30,582 nt of DNA from Candidatus Bathyarchaeota archaeon. Lineage in GTDB: Archaea; Thermoproteota; Bathyarchaeia; Bathyarchaeales; DTEX01. The stretch is from the NCBI GenBank assembly GCA_021158305.1, contig JAGGUU010000130.1, positions 1-30,582 of the forward strand. The letters run 5' to 3'. The notes beneath the pieces were generated by a model. It had not been told where the DNA came from. It did no database searches and was given only the letters and a program-made list of their open reading frames with translations. Both the position numbers and the translations under genes were made by a program. This document shows positions 16,856 through 24,740 of this stretch, one piece after another (position 1 is the stretch's first letter; every line of letters starts with the position of its first letter).

Positions 16856-17662
16856 TTGGGAAAGCTTGTCTTTATAGGCCTGGGTCTCTTTGATGAGAAA
16901 GATATCTCTCTACGGGGAATCGAAGAGGCAAAAGGGGCTGATTTCGTCTTCGCCGAACTATACACTAGTCTCCTAGCGGGTTTTTCGCTTAATAAACTGG
17001 AGAATCTTATCGGTAAAGAGATCATACTTTTAACTAGACGAGATCTTGAGGATGAGAATGGAGAGGAGATCATTAAGAAGGCTGAGAATGGAAGAGTTGC
17101 TTTTCTAGTTCCGGGGGATCCTCTAATAGCGACTACGCATGTGGCTCTTAGGATTGAGGCGGAGAAGCGAGGTATAAAAACGAAGGTTGTTCATTCCGCC
17201 TCCATAATTTCAGCCGCAATCGGGCTTTCCGGACTACAGAATTATAGGTTTGGAAGAAGCGTCACCATTCCGTTTTCTGATGGTGATTTTATATCTAGAA
17301 CTCCATATGAAGTTATCGCTGAGAACAGAGCGAGAGATCTTCACACGTTATGCTTTCTCGACATAGACGCGGAGAATAGAAAGTATATGAGAATAAATGA
17401 AGCTCTCGAGATTCTGTTATCGCTTGAGGATGAGATCAGGAAAAAGGTTATCTCGGCTGAAAGTCTTGCCGTAGGAGTTTCGAGGGCTGGAGCCGAAGAC
17501 CCCGTGGTTAAGGCCGGAGCGATTAAGGATCTACTAACCTTCGATTTTGGAAAGCCTCCTCACATATTGATAATCCCCTCTGAAAAGCTTCATTTTATGG
17601 AGGCTGAAGCGTTACGTGTTCTTGCTGATGCTCCGAAATGGGTTGAGGAGTTGATTAAATGA
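16856..17662 (+). CDS. dphB: Diphthine synthase
   Basis: S-adenosylmethionine-dependent methyltransferase that makes diphthine on the conserved histidine of elongation factor 2, part of diphthamide synthesis. The 268 residues match the family. The N-terminus VFIGLGLFDEKDISLRGIEE is characteristic, followed by ADFVFAELYTSLLAG, and VAFLVPGDPLIATTH is the SAM-site segment of the tetrapyrrole-methylase fold. HSASIISAAIGLSGLQNYRF and the late VSRAGAEDPVVKAG are also family-typical. The start is TTG 16856, which gives the usual short N-terminus; the ribosome site is weak (GAGGG or AAAGGG). It overlaps the DUF357 gene by four bases (ATGA), so the two are translationally coupled. Confidence 0.95.
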   Translation: MGKLVFIGLGLFDEKDISLRGIEEAKGADFVFAELYTSLLAGFSLNKLENLIGKEIILLTRRDLEDENGEEIIKKAENGRVAFLVPGDPLIATTHVALRIEAEKRGIKTKVVHSASIISAAIGLSGLQNYRFGRSVTIPFSDGDFISRTPYEVIAENRARDLHTLCFLDIDAENRKYMRINEALEILLSLEDEIRKKVISAESLAVGVSRAGAEDPVVKAGAIKDLLTFDFGKPPHILIIPSEKLHFMEAEALRVLADAPKWVEELIK

Positions 17663-17913
17663 ATTCGGAAAAGCTTGTCGTAAAATACATACAGAAAACT
17701 GAAGCGGTCTTTAAGAAGATGAAGATGGCTGAAAAATCGGTTTTAGATCCTTCAAAAGTAGATGATATTGTAGATGAGGCGAAGAGATATCTGGAAGATG
17801 CAAAATATTATCTGAAGAAGGGAAAGCCGGAGACAAGTCTGGCCTCCGTAGCCTACTCTGAAGGCTTACTTGATGCATTAAGGATGCTTGGCCTCGTCAA
17901 GTTTGAATGGTAG
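17659..17913 (+). CDS. DUF357 family archaeal protein
   Basis: Small helical archaeal protein of unknown function, 84 residues. The family hallmark is the central AKRYLEDAKYYLKKGKPETSL and the tail AYSEGLLDALRMLGLVKFEW, which resembles a helical-repeat (TPR-like or HEPN-like) hairpin. It overlaps dphB by four bases and the RibL-like gene by seven, so the three form a tight operon. In many archaea DUF357 genes sit beside dphB or nucleotidyltransferase genes; a shared role is inferred from neighbourhood only. No catalytic residues are evident. Confidence 0.85.
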   Translation: MNSEKLVVKYIQKTEAVFKKMKMAEKSVLDPSKVDDIVDEAKRYLEDAKYYLKKGKPETSLASVAYSEGLLDALRMLGLVKFEW

Positions 17914-18392
17914 TGAGAAATGAAATGAAGAATAAAGAGTGCAGAATAGTTCTGGCCTCCGGAGTATTCGACTTGCTTCATTACGGGCATGTCTATTACT
18001 TGACGAACGCGAAGAAAGCTGGTGGAGAGAACGCTAAACTAGTCGTTGTAGTTGCAAGAGATAAAACGGTCGAGAGACTTAAAGGTAGTAAGCCGGTGAT
18101 ACCTGAAGATCAGCGTAGAGCCCTTGTTGAATCGTTGAAAGTTGTGGATGAGGCGATCCTCGGCTACGAAGAAATGGATATGGCTAAGATCATAGAGAGA
18201 GTTAAGCCGGATGTCATAGCCTTAGGATATGATGAGGATGCAATTGAGAGAAAGCTGAGGAAGATAATCTCGGAGAAAGGTCTCAAAATAGAGATAGTCA
18301 GAGTAGGCAGGTTTGAAGAGAAAGGCATAGTGAGTTCATCAAAAATAAAAGAGAAGATAATCAAGGATTACCATCGTAGCCTAAACACTTAG
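17907..18392 (+). CDS. ribL: FAD synthase / cytidylyltransferase-like nucleotidyltransferase (RibL-type)
   Basis: Predicted to adenylylate FMN to FAD, as described for archaeal RibL, 161 residues. The nucleotidyltransferase signature is ASGVFDLLHYGHVYYL (17-32), with His25 and His28 of the HxGH motif. VVVVARDKTVERLKGSKPVIPEDQRRALVESLKVVDEAILG follows the RibL pattern, and GIVSSSKIKEKI is the usual ISSSxI/R motif near the end. HYGH is shared with glycerol-3-phosphate cytidylyltransferases, so that activity cannot be ruled out from sequence. The start is ATG 17907, overlapping DUF357 by seven bases; ATG 17925 is a shorter alternative. It is the last gene of the dphB operon and converges on the luciferase-like gene. 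Confidence 0.85.
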   Translation: MVVRNEMKNKECRIVLASGVFDLLHYGHVYYLTNAKKAGGENAKLVVVVARDKTVERLKGSKPVIPEDQRRALVESLKVVDEAILGYEEMDMAKIIERVKPDVIALGYDEDAIERKLRKIISEKGLKIEIVRVGRFEEKGIVSSSKIKEKIIKDYHRSLNT

Positions 18393-18407
18393 CGAAGCCA
18401 GAATTAC

Positions 18408-19355
18408 TTAAATAAAGTTTGTAATAACCTTCTTGACGAAGAGTCTAACTCCATCAGTTCTTGGAAAGTCTAGAAACCTAAGTATGAAGTACTCTACCCC
18501 TGCATCCACGTATTCCATGATTCTATTAGTGACTGTTTCCGGATCTCCTATAATATAATTCTCTAAAGCCTCCTTGTTTACGAATGGACTCTCCGCCGCT
18601 ATTCTCTGCGCTTCTCCTTGCGTCTCTGCTATTGCGACCATTCCTCCTATAGTCTTCTTTATCTCTTTCGAGTCTCTTCCAACCTTCTCGCAATGTCTTT
18701 CTAAAACTTCCAGTTTATGCTTGAAGACTTCAACCGATGCATTTGGTATATTCCACCAGTCAGCATACTTAGCAACAACCCTCAGAGTCAACTTCTCTCC
18801 GCCGCCTCCTATCATTATCGGCGGCGTAGGCTTCGGTTTGGGAGAGCATATGGCCCCCTCAATCCTATAATATCTCCCCTTGAACGTCGCTTTAGTCTCA
18901 GTCCACATCTTCCGGATTATCTGAACCCCCTCTTCTAATTGCTTGATTCTAACCTTGGCTGGAGGGAACTCGTATCCATAAGCTAGGAATTCATCCTCCT
19001 TCCATCCCGCGCCTATTCCAAGAATGAATCGTCCACCCGTTAGTAGCTGAAGAGTGGCACTCATCTTAGCGAGTAAAGCAGGATTTCTATAAAGCATGCA
19101 GAGAACGATGTTTCCGAACTTTAGCCTTTTGAACACTCCAGATAGATAACTTATGGCCGTGAATCCCTCTATCGTTGGTGTGGTCTCAGGCACGAATGCC
19201 GCCCATGGATGAAAGTGATCGCAGACCCATGCTGAAGAGAAATCTTCTTCAGCCTCGCTAATGAGGCGGATGATCTGGCTTCTAAAGGCTTCACCGCTAC
19301 TCCCATCTATTGGAAAGCTCGGAACCCTAAGACCAAACTCTATCTTCTCCATCAT
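18408..19355 (-). CDS. LLM-class (luciferase-like) F420/flavin-dependent oxidoreductase
   Basis: TIM-barrel oxidoreductase using coenzyme F420 or a reduced flavin, 315 residues. Family segments in order: FGLRVPSFP at the N-terminus; AWVCDHFHPW (the DH cofactor-contact motif, near residue 45); FGNIVLCMLYRNPALLAKMSATLQLLTGGRFILGIGAGWKEDEF (about 80-125), very typical of the group; then PPIMIGGGGEKLTLRVVAKYADWWN. The last third carries EYFILRFLDFPR. In archaea such enzymes are usually F420-dependent; the substrate cannot be told. The ATG has GGGGAG upstream, with a second ATG right after it that fits the spacing better. It converges on ribL. Confidence 0.87.
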   Translation of the reverse strand: MMEKIEFGLRVPSFPIDGSSGEAFRSQIIRLISEAEEDFSSAWVCDHFHPWAAFVPETTPTIEGFTAISYLSGVFKRLKFGNIVLCMLYRNPALLAKMSATLQLLTGGRFILGIGAGWKEDEFLAYGYEFPPAKVRIKQLEEGVQIIRKMWTETKATFKGRYYRIEGAICSPKPKPTPPIMIGGGGEKLTLRVVAKYADWWNIPNASVEVFKHKLEVLERHCEKVGRDSKEIKKTIGGMVAIAETQGEAQRIAAESPFVNKEALENYIIGDPETVTNRIMEYVDAGVEYFILRFLDFPRTDGVRLFVKKVITNFI

Positions 19356-19506
19356 TAACTCCCCATATCATTCTCTAACTAATTATAGAATGCCTTATCT
19401 TAAGTCTCTCTATATGATGCTTAATAGCCGTTGCGATAGCCAGCATGCTTTTAGCAGGGGATGATTACGCAAGGGACTTATATGATTAAAAATAGTAATT
19501 CTTCGG

Positions 19507-20361
19507 ATGATCGATTTGCTAAAGATAGGATTCCACGTATCGATCATCGGCAGGATTGATGAAGCCGTAGATAGAGCTGTTGAGATTGGATGTAATACTT
19601 TTCAGATCTTTACGAGGAATCCTAGATCTTGGAAGGCTGAGAATCTCAAACGTGAAGAAGTTAAAGCTTTTATAGAGAAGGTTGAAAGGTTCGATATGCA
19701 GCCTGTATTTGCTCATATGCCCTACCTCGCGAACCTCGCATCTCCAAGGCCGAATATTTATTTCCTTTCAGTCAAGACTCTAAAGATGGAGCTTGAACGA
19801 TGTAGAATTCTTAAGATTCCATATCTCGTGACACATCTTGGGAGCCATCTCGGATCAGGCAAAAGCGAAGGATTCAAAAGGATAATTAAAGCTATTAATG
19901 AAGCCTACAGCTCAGTAGGAGGGGGAGTTACACTCCTTCTAGAGAATACTGCAGGCACAAAAAACAGCATGGGTAGCTCATTTGAAGATATAAAGTATAT
20001 TATTGATAACTTGAAATTTCCGGATTTCGTGGGGGTTTGCTTCGACACTGCACATGCATATGCGGCTGGATATGATCTCAGAACGCAATGTGCGGTTCAG
20101 GACGTGATTAGAAGATTCGACGAAATTATAGGATTTGAAAGACTACGCCTCGTTCATCTGAATGATTCTCGAGGAGGCTTAGGCTCCCATATTGATAGGC
20201 ATGAACATATAGGTATGGGCAAGATAGGGGAGGAAGGCTTCAGGGCCATTCTAAAAAGCAAGCTTGGAAGCCTTCCGCTAATAATGGAGACACCGATTGA
20301 CGAGAGAAGAAGCGATGTGGAGAACCTCTTGAAGGTTCTTGAGCTCGCTGGCCTAAAGTAG
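19507..20361 (+). CDS. nfo: Endonuclease IV (AP endonuclease, Nfo family)
   Basis: Cuts DNA 5' to abasic sites in base excision repair, 284 residues, the normal length. It is a TIM barrel with zinc ligands in the expected order. GFHVS (8-12) opens the barrel, then NTFQIFTRNPRSW. HLGSHLGSG (about 110-118) supplies His, LLLENTAG supplies Glu, FDTAHAYAAGYD supplies Asp and His, and HLNDSRGGLGSHIDRHEHIGMG supplies the Asp and His that complete the tri-zinc site. METPID near the end supplies the last Glu. No clear ribosome site precedes the ATG; TTATATG about 27 bases upstream suggests a leaderless transcript. It converges on the MazG-like gene. Confidence 0.96.
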   Translation: MIDLLKIGFHVSIIGRIDEAVDRAVEIGCNTFQIFTRNPRSWKAENLKREEVKAFIEKVERFDMQPVFAHMPYLANLASPRPNIYFLSVKTLKMELERCRILKIPYLVTHLGSHLGSGKSEGFKRIIKAINEAYSSVGGGVTLLLENTAGTKNSMGSSFEDIKYIIDNLKFPDFVGVCFDTAHAYAAGYDLRTQCAVQDVIRRFDEIIGFERLRLVHLNDSRGGLGSHIDRHEHIGMGKIGEEGFRAILKSKLGSLPLIMETPIDERRSDVENLLKVLELAGLK

Positions 20362-20397
20362 AATTTGGCAACACGCACGATCTAATATGCAAAAGTG

Positions 20398-20733
20398 TTA
20401 TTTTCTTGGAAGGTCTCTTCTCTGACCGTATCTCTTCGGCCGTTTCATATTCTTCCTCCACTTTTCTAGAAACAATCGGTCAACATTTATCTCTATACCC
20501 TGAGTCTTCTCCACAAGCCCTATAAAGTCAAGTATATAGAATATGACGTCGATCAGCTCTTCGCTTACGACGCTCCAATTCTCACCTTTCTTGTAGGCGT
20601 CAGCTGCCTCACCTAATTCTACAAAGGCCCAGAGTAGCTTTTGAGAGAGGGCTGACTCATCGTTCGGAAATCCCTTCTCGGCTACAAGTTGTCTAACAAG
20701 TCTCTTGGCCTCATTAAATGTACAAGTCTCCAA
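20398..20733 (-). CDS. MazG-like nucleotide pyrophosphohydrolase
   Basis: All-alpha NTP pyrophosphohydrolase of the MazG type, probably clearing odd nucleotides. It is about 111 residues from the TTG at 20733. Metal ligands follow the MazG pattern: LLWAFVELGEAADAYKKG (Exx-E helix) and VVSEELIDVIFYILDFIG (ExxD helix). The frame is open 48 bases further upstream (TTG 20781), but the preferred TTG has GGGAGG six bases before it, and the likely promoter TTTTAAAA (20793-20800) would start transcription near 20773, after that upstream codon. An ATG at 20748 lies on the ribosome site itself. The basic C-terminus KWRKNMKRPKRYG is common in the group. It is divergent from the unknown gene at 20838. 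Confidence 0.8.
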   Translation of the reverse strand: METCTFNEAKRLVRQLVAEKGFPNDESALSQKLLWAFVELGEAADAYKKGENWSVVSEELIDVIFYILDFIGLVEKTQGIEINVDRLFLEKWRKNMKRPKRYGQRRDLPRK

Positions 20734-20792
20734 AGTGAAGCCTCCCATAAACCGTCTTGTTAAGCATCGCCTAGATAGCAATCAAGTATTAC

Positions 20793-20800
20793 TTTTAAAA
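20793..20800 (-). promoter_or_regulatory. TATA-like element for the MazG-like gene
   Basis: TTTTAAAA on the minus strand, about 60-67 bases before the preferred TTG, giving a predicted leader near 40 bases containing GGGAGG. It is part of the 104-base divergent gap with the gene at 20838. Confidence 0.45.
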
Positions 20801-20837
20801 CTTACCTTGCATATTAGTTATCTTTAGGTGTAGAAAT

Positions 20838-21545
20838 TTGGTTCTCCCTGCTAAGATCTTCGAAATAAAAGAGAAAGCTGACATGGGATTCATGCTTCAA
20901 AAACTAAGGGATTTTCGTGAAGAAATACCATATGAAACCGAATCTGGAGAATCGATAAATTTAGTGACGGAGATTCTGGATTTAAGGTTTGAAGGTGGAA
21001 CGATCTCAGGGGTCTTTGCGAAGGATTTCGTCGGAACAAGATTTTATAAGCGAAGACTCGTTGAGACTCTTGTGACTGAGGAAGCTCCATTCTGGATTAG
21101 GCCCTTTGAGGATCGAATCTTCCTCATAGTTCTCGCGCCCTCCACTGCACGTGGGGTTAAGAGGCTGCTAACTGGAAACGTCGCAAACACGCTGAGCAGA
21201 ATTCTCTTCATAAGAAGAGGGGCGATTGTGGAGACGAGGATACCGCATGAGACCCTCAGAGAGATGCATGAGTCTAATCCCCAAGCGACAAAGCTCATAT
21301 GGTTCGACCAAGTTGATATCCCGGGGGTTGAAAAGCTCTGTCTTGCCGGCTCAGATATTGCTGATACTGGGCTTTATCAGGAGTATTTGAAGCATGGTAA
21401 AATATGGTATGTGGTCTTCGAGGTTCAAAAATATGGTCTTGTACTGGGGATAACAAGGAACAGCGTAGTCACGCTCTTCAGCAAAAGTACGATAGCTGAT
21501 TTCGTAAAGTACATACAAGACGAGATCTTAAAGCTCATAGAATAG
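20838..21545 (+). CDS. Conserved-looking archaeal protein of unknown function, 235 residues
   Basis: I do not recognise this protein. Composition and codon use match the neighbours, and it has a good ribosome site (AGGTGT, seven bases before TTG 20838), so it is a real gene. It looks soluble, alternating alpha and beta. An N-terminal charged helix (about 1-27) is followed by beta-rich segments with VTEILDLRFEGGTISGVFAK and RIFLIVLAPSTARGVKRLL (about 94-112). Next come a helix with RIPHETLREMHESNPQATKLIWFD and a second beta region, LAGSDIADTGLYQEYLKHGK to KYGLVLGITRNSVVTLFS. No membrane helix, zinc cluster or nucleotide loop is seen. It is divergent from the MazG-like gene, so a nucleotide- or DNA-related role is possible but unproven. 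Confidence 0.75.
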   Translation: MVLPAKIFEIKEKADMGFMLQKLRDFREEIPYETESGESINLVTEILDLRFEGGTISGVFAKDFVGTRFYKRRLVETLVTEEAPFWIRPFEDRIFLIVLAPSTARGVKRLLTGNVANTLSRILFIRRGAIVETRIPHETLREMHESNPQATKLIWFDQVDIPGVEKLCLAGSDIADTGLYQEYLKHGKIWYVVFEVQKYGLVLGITRNSVVTLFSKSTIADFVKYIQDEILKLIE

Positions 21546-21922
21546 CTCCATCTTTTTATATTCTATCATTTTCGATAAATGCTGGGTGAAGTTTCATCTA
21601 TTCATGTATATCGTCCATCCATAGCTGTTATCATGGCATGTATCGAAAATGTAGATTTTAAATATTGCATTCACCCGTTATTTTTACAATTTTTTGTCTA
21701 AGCTGGAATCGTGGAGTTAAAATTGTAGTAGTTGCCTTCAGGATTAGGTCTAAAAATCATAGAAGAGACCGCTTACTTCGATTTTCTTTCTTTTTCGAGA
21801 GGAAACGAAAAGTCTAGAAAATTAGATAAAATAACTTAAATTTTTGTATTATACCTATTCTATTGCTTAGTTACTTCGTCATGATTAACTGCCGACAGGT
21901 CATTTAAGCGAGGAGATGAGCT
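21546..21922. other. 377-base gene-free leader upstream of nrdD, with inverted repeats
   Basis: No coding region. Two complementary pairs are seen: CATTTTCGATA (21567-21577) with TATCGAAAATG (21641-21651), and GGGTGAA (21584-21590) with TTCACCC (21670-21676). The second pair interlocks with the first, so an RNA would form a pseudoknot rather than nested hairpins. Downstream is AT-rich, with TATA-like runs near 21825-21850 that could start nrdD transcription. Confidence 0.5.
21567..21651. repeat. 11-base inverted repeat pair upstream of nrdD
   Basis: CATTTTCGATA and TATCGAAAATG are perfect complements 63 bases apart. They are about 270-350 bases before the nrdD start and 22 bases past the preceding gene. 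Possible regulator sites or RNA structure. It does not match the NrdR box I know. Confidence 0.5.
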
Positions 21923-24037
21923 TTGAAGTATGTCAGAAAGAGAGATGGAAGACTGGAAGAGTTCGATAAGAATAGGATCACGAATGCTATATGGAAAGCT
22001 GCTAGAGCAGTTGGCGGAAGAGATAGGAAGCTCGCAGAGCGGCTAAGCGACCAAGTCGTTAAAATGCTTGAGGAAAGGTTTGGAGAAGATGGTGTTCCAA
22101 CGGTTGAAGAGATCCAAGACACGGTTGAGAAGGTTCTCATAGAGAATGGACATGCAAAGACAGCGAAGGCTTACATACTTTATCGAAAGCAACATCAAGA
22201 CCTGCGTGAATTAGCCGCTCTGCTAAGCTCCTCTGATCTTGTTGAACAGTACTTGAATTTAGATGACTGGAGAGTTCGCGAAAACGCTAACATGAGCTAT
22301 TCACTTCAGGGATTAAACAATTACCTATCTTCAACCGTTGTTGCTAAGTACTGGATCAGTCGGGTTTACCCGCCGAATATAGCTGATGCGCACTTCTCCG
22401 GGGACATACACATTCATGATTTAGGCGTTTTAGGTCCGTACTGTGTAGGGTGGGATTTAAGGGAGCTTCTCATCTCCGGATTTGGAGGGGTTCCCGGCAA
22501 GATTGAAAGTAAACCTGCGAAGCATTTCAGGACTGCTCTCGGTCATGTTGTAAATTTCTTCTACACATTGCAAGGGGAAGCTGCAGGTGCGCAGGCCTTC
22601 AGCAACTTTGACACCTACCTCGCGCCATTCATACGTTATGATGGCTTAAGCGAAAAGGAAGTTAAGCAAGCACTACAGGAATTCTTCTTCAATATCAATA
22701 TACCCACGCGTGTTGGTTTTCAGACGCCATTCACTAACGTGACTCTAGACTTAACTGTTCCAAGCTTCATGAAAGATGAGCCTGTAATCATCGGCGGTAA
22801 GCCTACAAATGACACTTATGAGGAAATGCAGGATGAGATAGATCTGTTTAACATAGCATTTATGGAGGTTATGGCCGAGGGAGATGCGAAAGGAAGAGTC
22901 TTCACGTTTCCAATACCTACATACAATATCACGAAGGATTTCAGATGGGACTCTCCGGTCTCAGAAGAGATATTTGAGGTAACCGCAAAGTATGGAACCC
23001 CATACTTCTCAAACTTCATTAACAGTGACATGAAGCCTGAAGATGTTAGGAGCATGTGCTGTAGGCTGAGAATCGACAATAGAGAGCTTCGTAGAAGGGG
23101 CGGAGGATTCTTCGGCGCAAATCCGTTAACTGGTTCTATAGGCGTTGTAACGATAAACCTGCCGAGGATCGGTTATCTCTCGAAGGATGAAGATGAATTC
23201 TTCGAGAGACTTGAGGATCTCATGATATTGGCGAAGGATAGCTTGGAGATAAAGAGAAAGGTTATTGAAAGATTCACGGAGAAGGGACTATACCCATATT
23301 CTAGGTACTATCTACGCTTCGTTAAGGAAGCTTATGGAAAATACTGGAAGAATCACTTCTCAACTATAGGCATAATAGGCATGAACGAGGCTTTACTCAA
23401 TCTATTCGGAGTTAGCATCGCGACACCCGAAGGAACAGACTTTGCCGTCAAAGTGCTTAAGTTCATGCGTAGAAAACTAATCGAGTTCCAACAGGAGACC
23501 GGAAACATATACAATCTCGAGGCGACTCCAGCTGAGGGAACATCATATAGACTCGCTAGAATAGATAAGCGTAAGTACCCAGACATAATCGTAGCGAATG
23601 AGAAGTATCTCTCAAAAGGTGTTGAGCCATTCTATACCAATTCAACTCAGCTTCCAGTTGACTGTGATATGGATCTCTTTGAGGCACTAGAGCATCAGGA
23701 TAAGCTCCAGCCACTATACACGGGAGGAACAGTATTTCATATATTCTTGGGAGAGCGGCTGTATTCCTGGGAGGCTGCAGCTAACCTTGTCAGGAAAGTT
23801 GCCTACAACTTTCATCTTCCATACTTCTCTGTAACTCCAACATTTAGCATATGTCCGTCTCACGGATACATTTCTGGAGAACATAAGGCTTGTCCATACT
23901 GTGGAGCTAAATGTGAGGTCTACTCGAGGATAGTTGGCTATTTCAGACCTGTTGATCAATGGAACGATGGTAAGCAAGCTGAATTCAGCATAAGAAGAAC
24001 CTTTGACAAGTCTGTTCTCGTTAAGGTTCCAGCGTAG
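21923..24037 (+). CDS. nrdD: Anaerobic (class III) ribonucleoside-triphosphate reductase
   Basis: Makes deoxyribonucleotides from NTPs without oxygen, using a glycyl radical, 704 residues. The ATP-cone allosteric domain is at about 2-90 (YVRKRDGRLEEFDKNRI, then AKTAKAYILYRKQH). The barrel domain contains DIHIHDLG, NFFYTLQGEAAGAQAFSNFD and LEATPAEGTSYRLARIDK. The C-terminus has the zinc site CPSHGY plus CPYCGAKC and the radical loop RIVGYF, with Gly672 as the predicted radical site, followed by RPVDQWNDGKQAEF as in archaeal and Thermotoga enzymes. It starts at TTG 21923 with AGGAGATGA three bases upstream. nrdG follows after 12 bases. Presence of this enzyme points to anaerobic growth. Confidence 0.97.
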   Translation: MKYVRKRDGRLEEFDKNRITNAIWKAARAVGGRDRKLAERLSDQVVKMLEERFGEDGVPTVEEIQDTVEKVLIENGHAKTAKAYILYRKQHQDLRELAALLSSSDLVEQYLNLDDWRVRENANMSYSLQGLNNYLSSTVVAKYWISRVYPPNIADAHFSGDIHIHDLGVLGPYCVGWDLRELLISGFGGVPGKIESKPAKHFRTALGHVVNFFYTLQGEAAGAQAFSNFDTYLAPFIRYDGLSEKEVKQALQEFFFNINIPTRVGFQTPFTNVTLDLTVPSFMKDEPVIIGGKPTNDTYEEMQDEIDLFNIAFMEVMAEGDAKGRVFTFPIPTYNITKDFRWDSPVSEEIFEVTAKYGTPYFSNFINSDMKPEDVRSMCCRLRIDNRELRRRGGGFFGANPLTGSIGVVTINLPRIGYLSKDEDEFFERLEDLMILAKDSLEIKRKVIERFTEKGLYPYSRYYLRFVKEAYGKYWKNHFSTIGIIGMNEALLNLFGVSIATPEGTDFAVKVLKFMRRKLIEFQQETGNIYNLEATPAEGTSYRLARIDKRKYPDIIVANEKYLSKGVEPFYTNSTQLPVDCDMDLFEALEHQDKLQPLYTGGTVFHIFLGERLYSWEAAANLVRKVAYNFHLPYFSVTPTFSICPSHGYISGEHKACPYCGAKCEVYSRIVGYFRPVDQWNDGKQAEFSIRRTFDKSVLVKVPA

Positions 24038-24049
24038 CTAAGGGTCAGA

Positions 24050-24733
24050 ATGCATATGAAGTTCGGAGGACTACAGAAGACAAGTCTGCTTGACTTCCCC
24101 GGCAGAGTATGCAGCATCTTATTTACTGTAGGATGTAACCTACGCTGTCCTTTCTGTCATAACTGGCGGCTCATTCTCAACCCCAAGCCCCCCTTCCTAT
24201 CTGAGGAAGATGCGTTAAAGATTCTCCTCTCCAGGAAAAGATATGTGGATGCAGTTGAGATAACAGGTGGAGAACCAGCGATGAATAGGGATCTTCCAAG
24301 ATTCGTGAAGAGGCTTAAGGAATACGGCTTTCAAGTTAAGTTAGATACTAACGGTTTTTATCCTGAGGTTTTGAAGGAGTGTCTGCCGTACCTCGACTAC
24401 ATAGCAATGGACGTGAAGACTTCGCTTGAAAAGTATAGATTGCTCGGTGCTAAAAGCGTAGACAAGATGCTTGAGAGCATAGAGATCATAAAGGAGGGAA
24501 ACGTAGACTACGAGTTCAGAAATACCGTTGTCCCAAAAATAGTCGAGGAAGACGACGTTCCGAAGATCGGAAGGCTGGTTAAGGGAGCTAAGAGATTCGT
24601 CTTTCAGCAGTTTCGTCCCGGAGACACGCTCGACAAAGTCTTTAGCGACATGGAGCCTTATCCGGAAAGCGTGATCTTGAGGTTCTCTAGGATTATGAAG
24701 AAATACGTGTCTGAGGTTATTCTGAGAATTTAG
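24050..24733 (+). CDS. nrdG: Anaerobic ribonucleotide reductase activating protein (radical SAM)
   Basis: Radical-SAM enzyme that makes the glycyl radical on NrdD, 227 residues. The opening FGGLQKTSLLDFPGRVCSIL is typical of the archaeal NrdG2/pyruvate-formate-lyase-activase-like type. The [4Fe-4S] cluster motif is CNLRCPFC (Cys29, Cys33, Cys36). ITGGEPAMNRD is the GGE motif for SAM, and VKLDTNGFYPE and YIAMDVKTS are further barrel segments. The start is ATG 24050 with AGGGTCAGA upstream, or ATG 24056. It directly follows nrdD, so it is the cognate activase. It converges on the gltA-type gene with only seven bases between the stops. Confidence 0.95.
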   Translation: MHMKFGGLQKTSLLDFPGRVCSILFTVGCNLRCPFCHNWRLILNPKPPFLSEEDALKILLSRKRYVDAVEITGGEPAMNRDLPRFVKRLKEYGFQVKLDTNGFYPEVLKECLPYLDYIAMDVKTSLEKYRLLGAKSVDKMLESIEIIKEGNVDYEFRNTVVPKIVEEDDVPKIGRLVKGAKRFVFQQFRPGDTLDKVFSDMEPYPESVILRFSRIMKKYVSEVILRI

Positions 24734-24740
24734 CTCCCGA

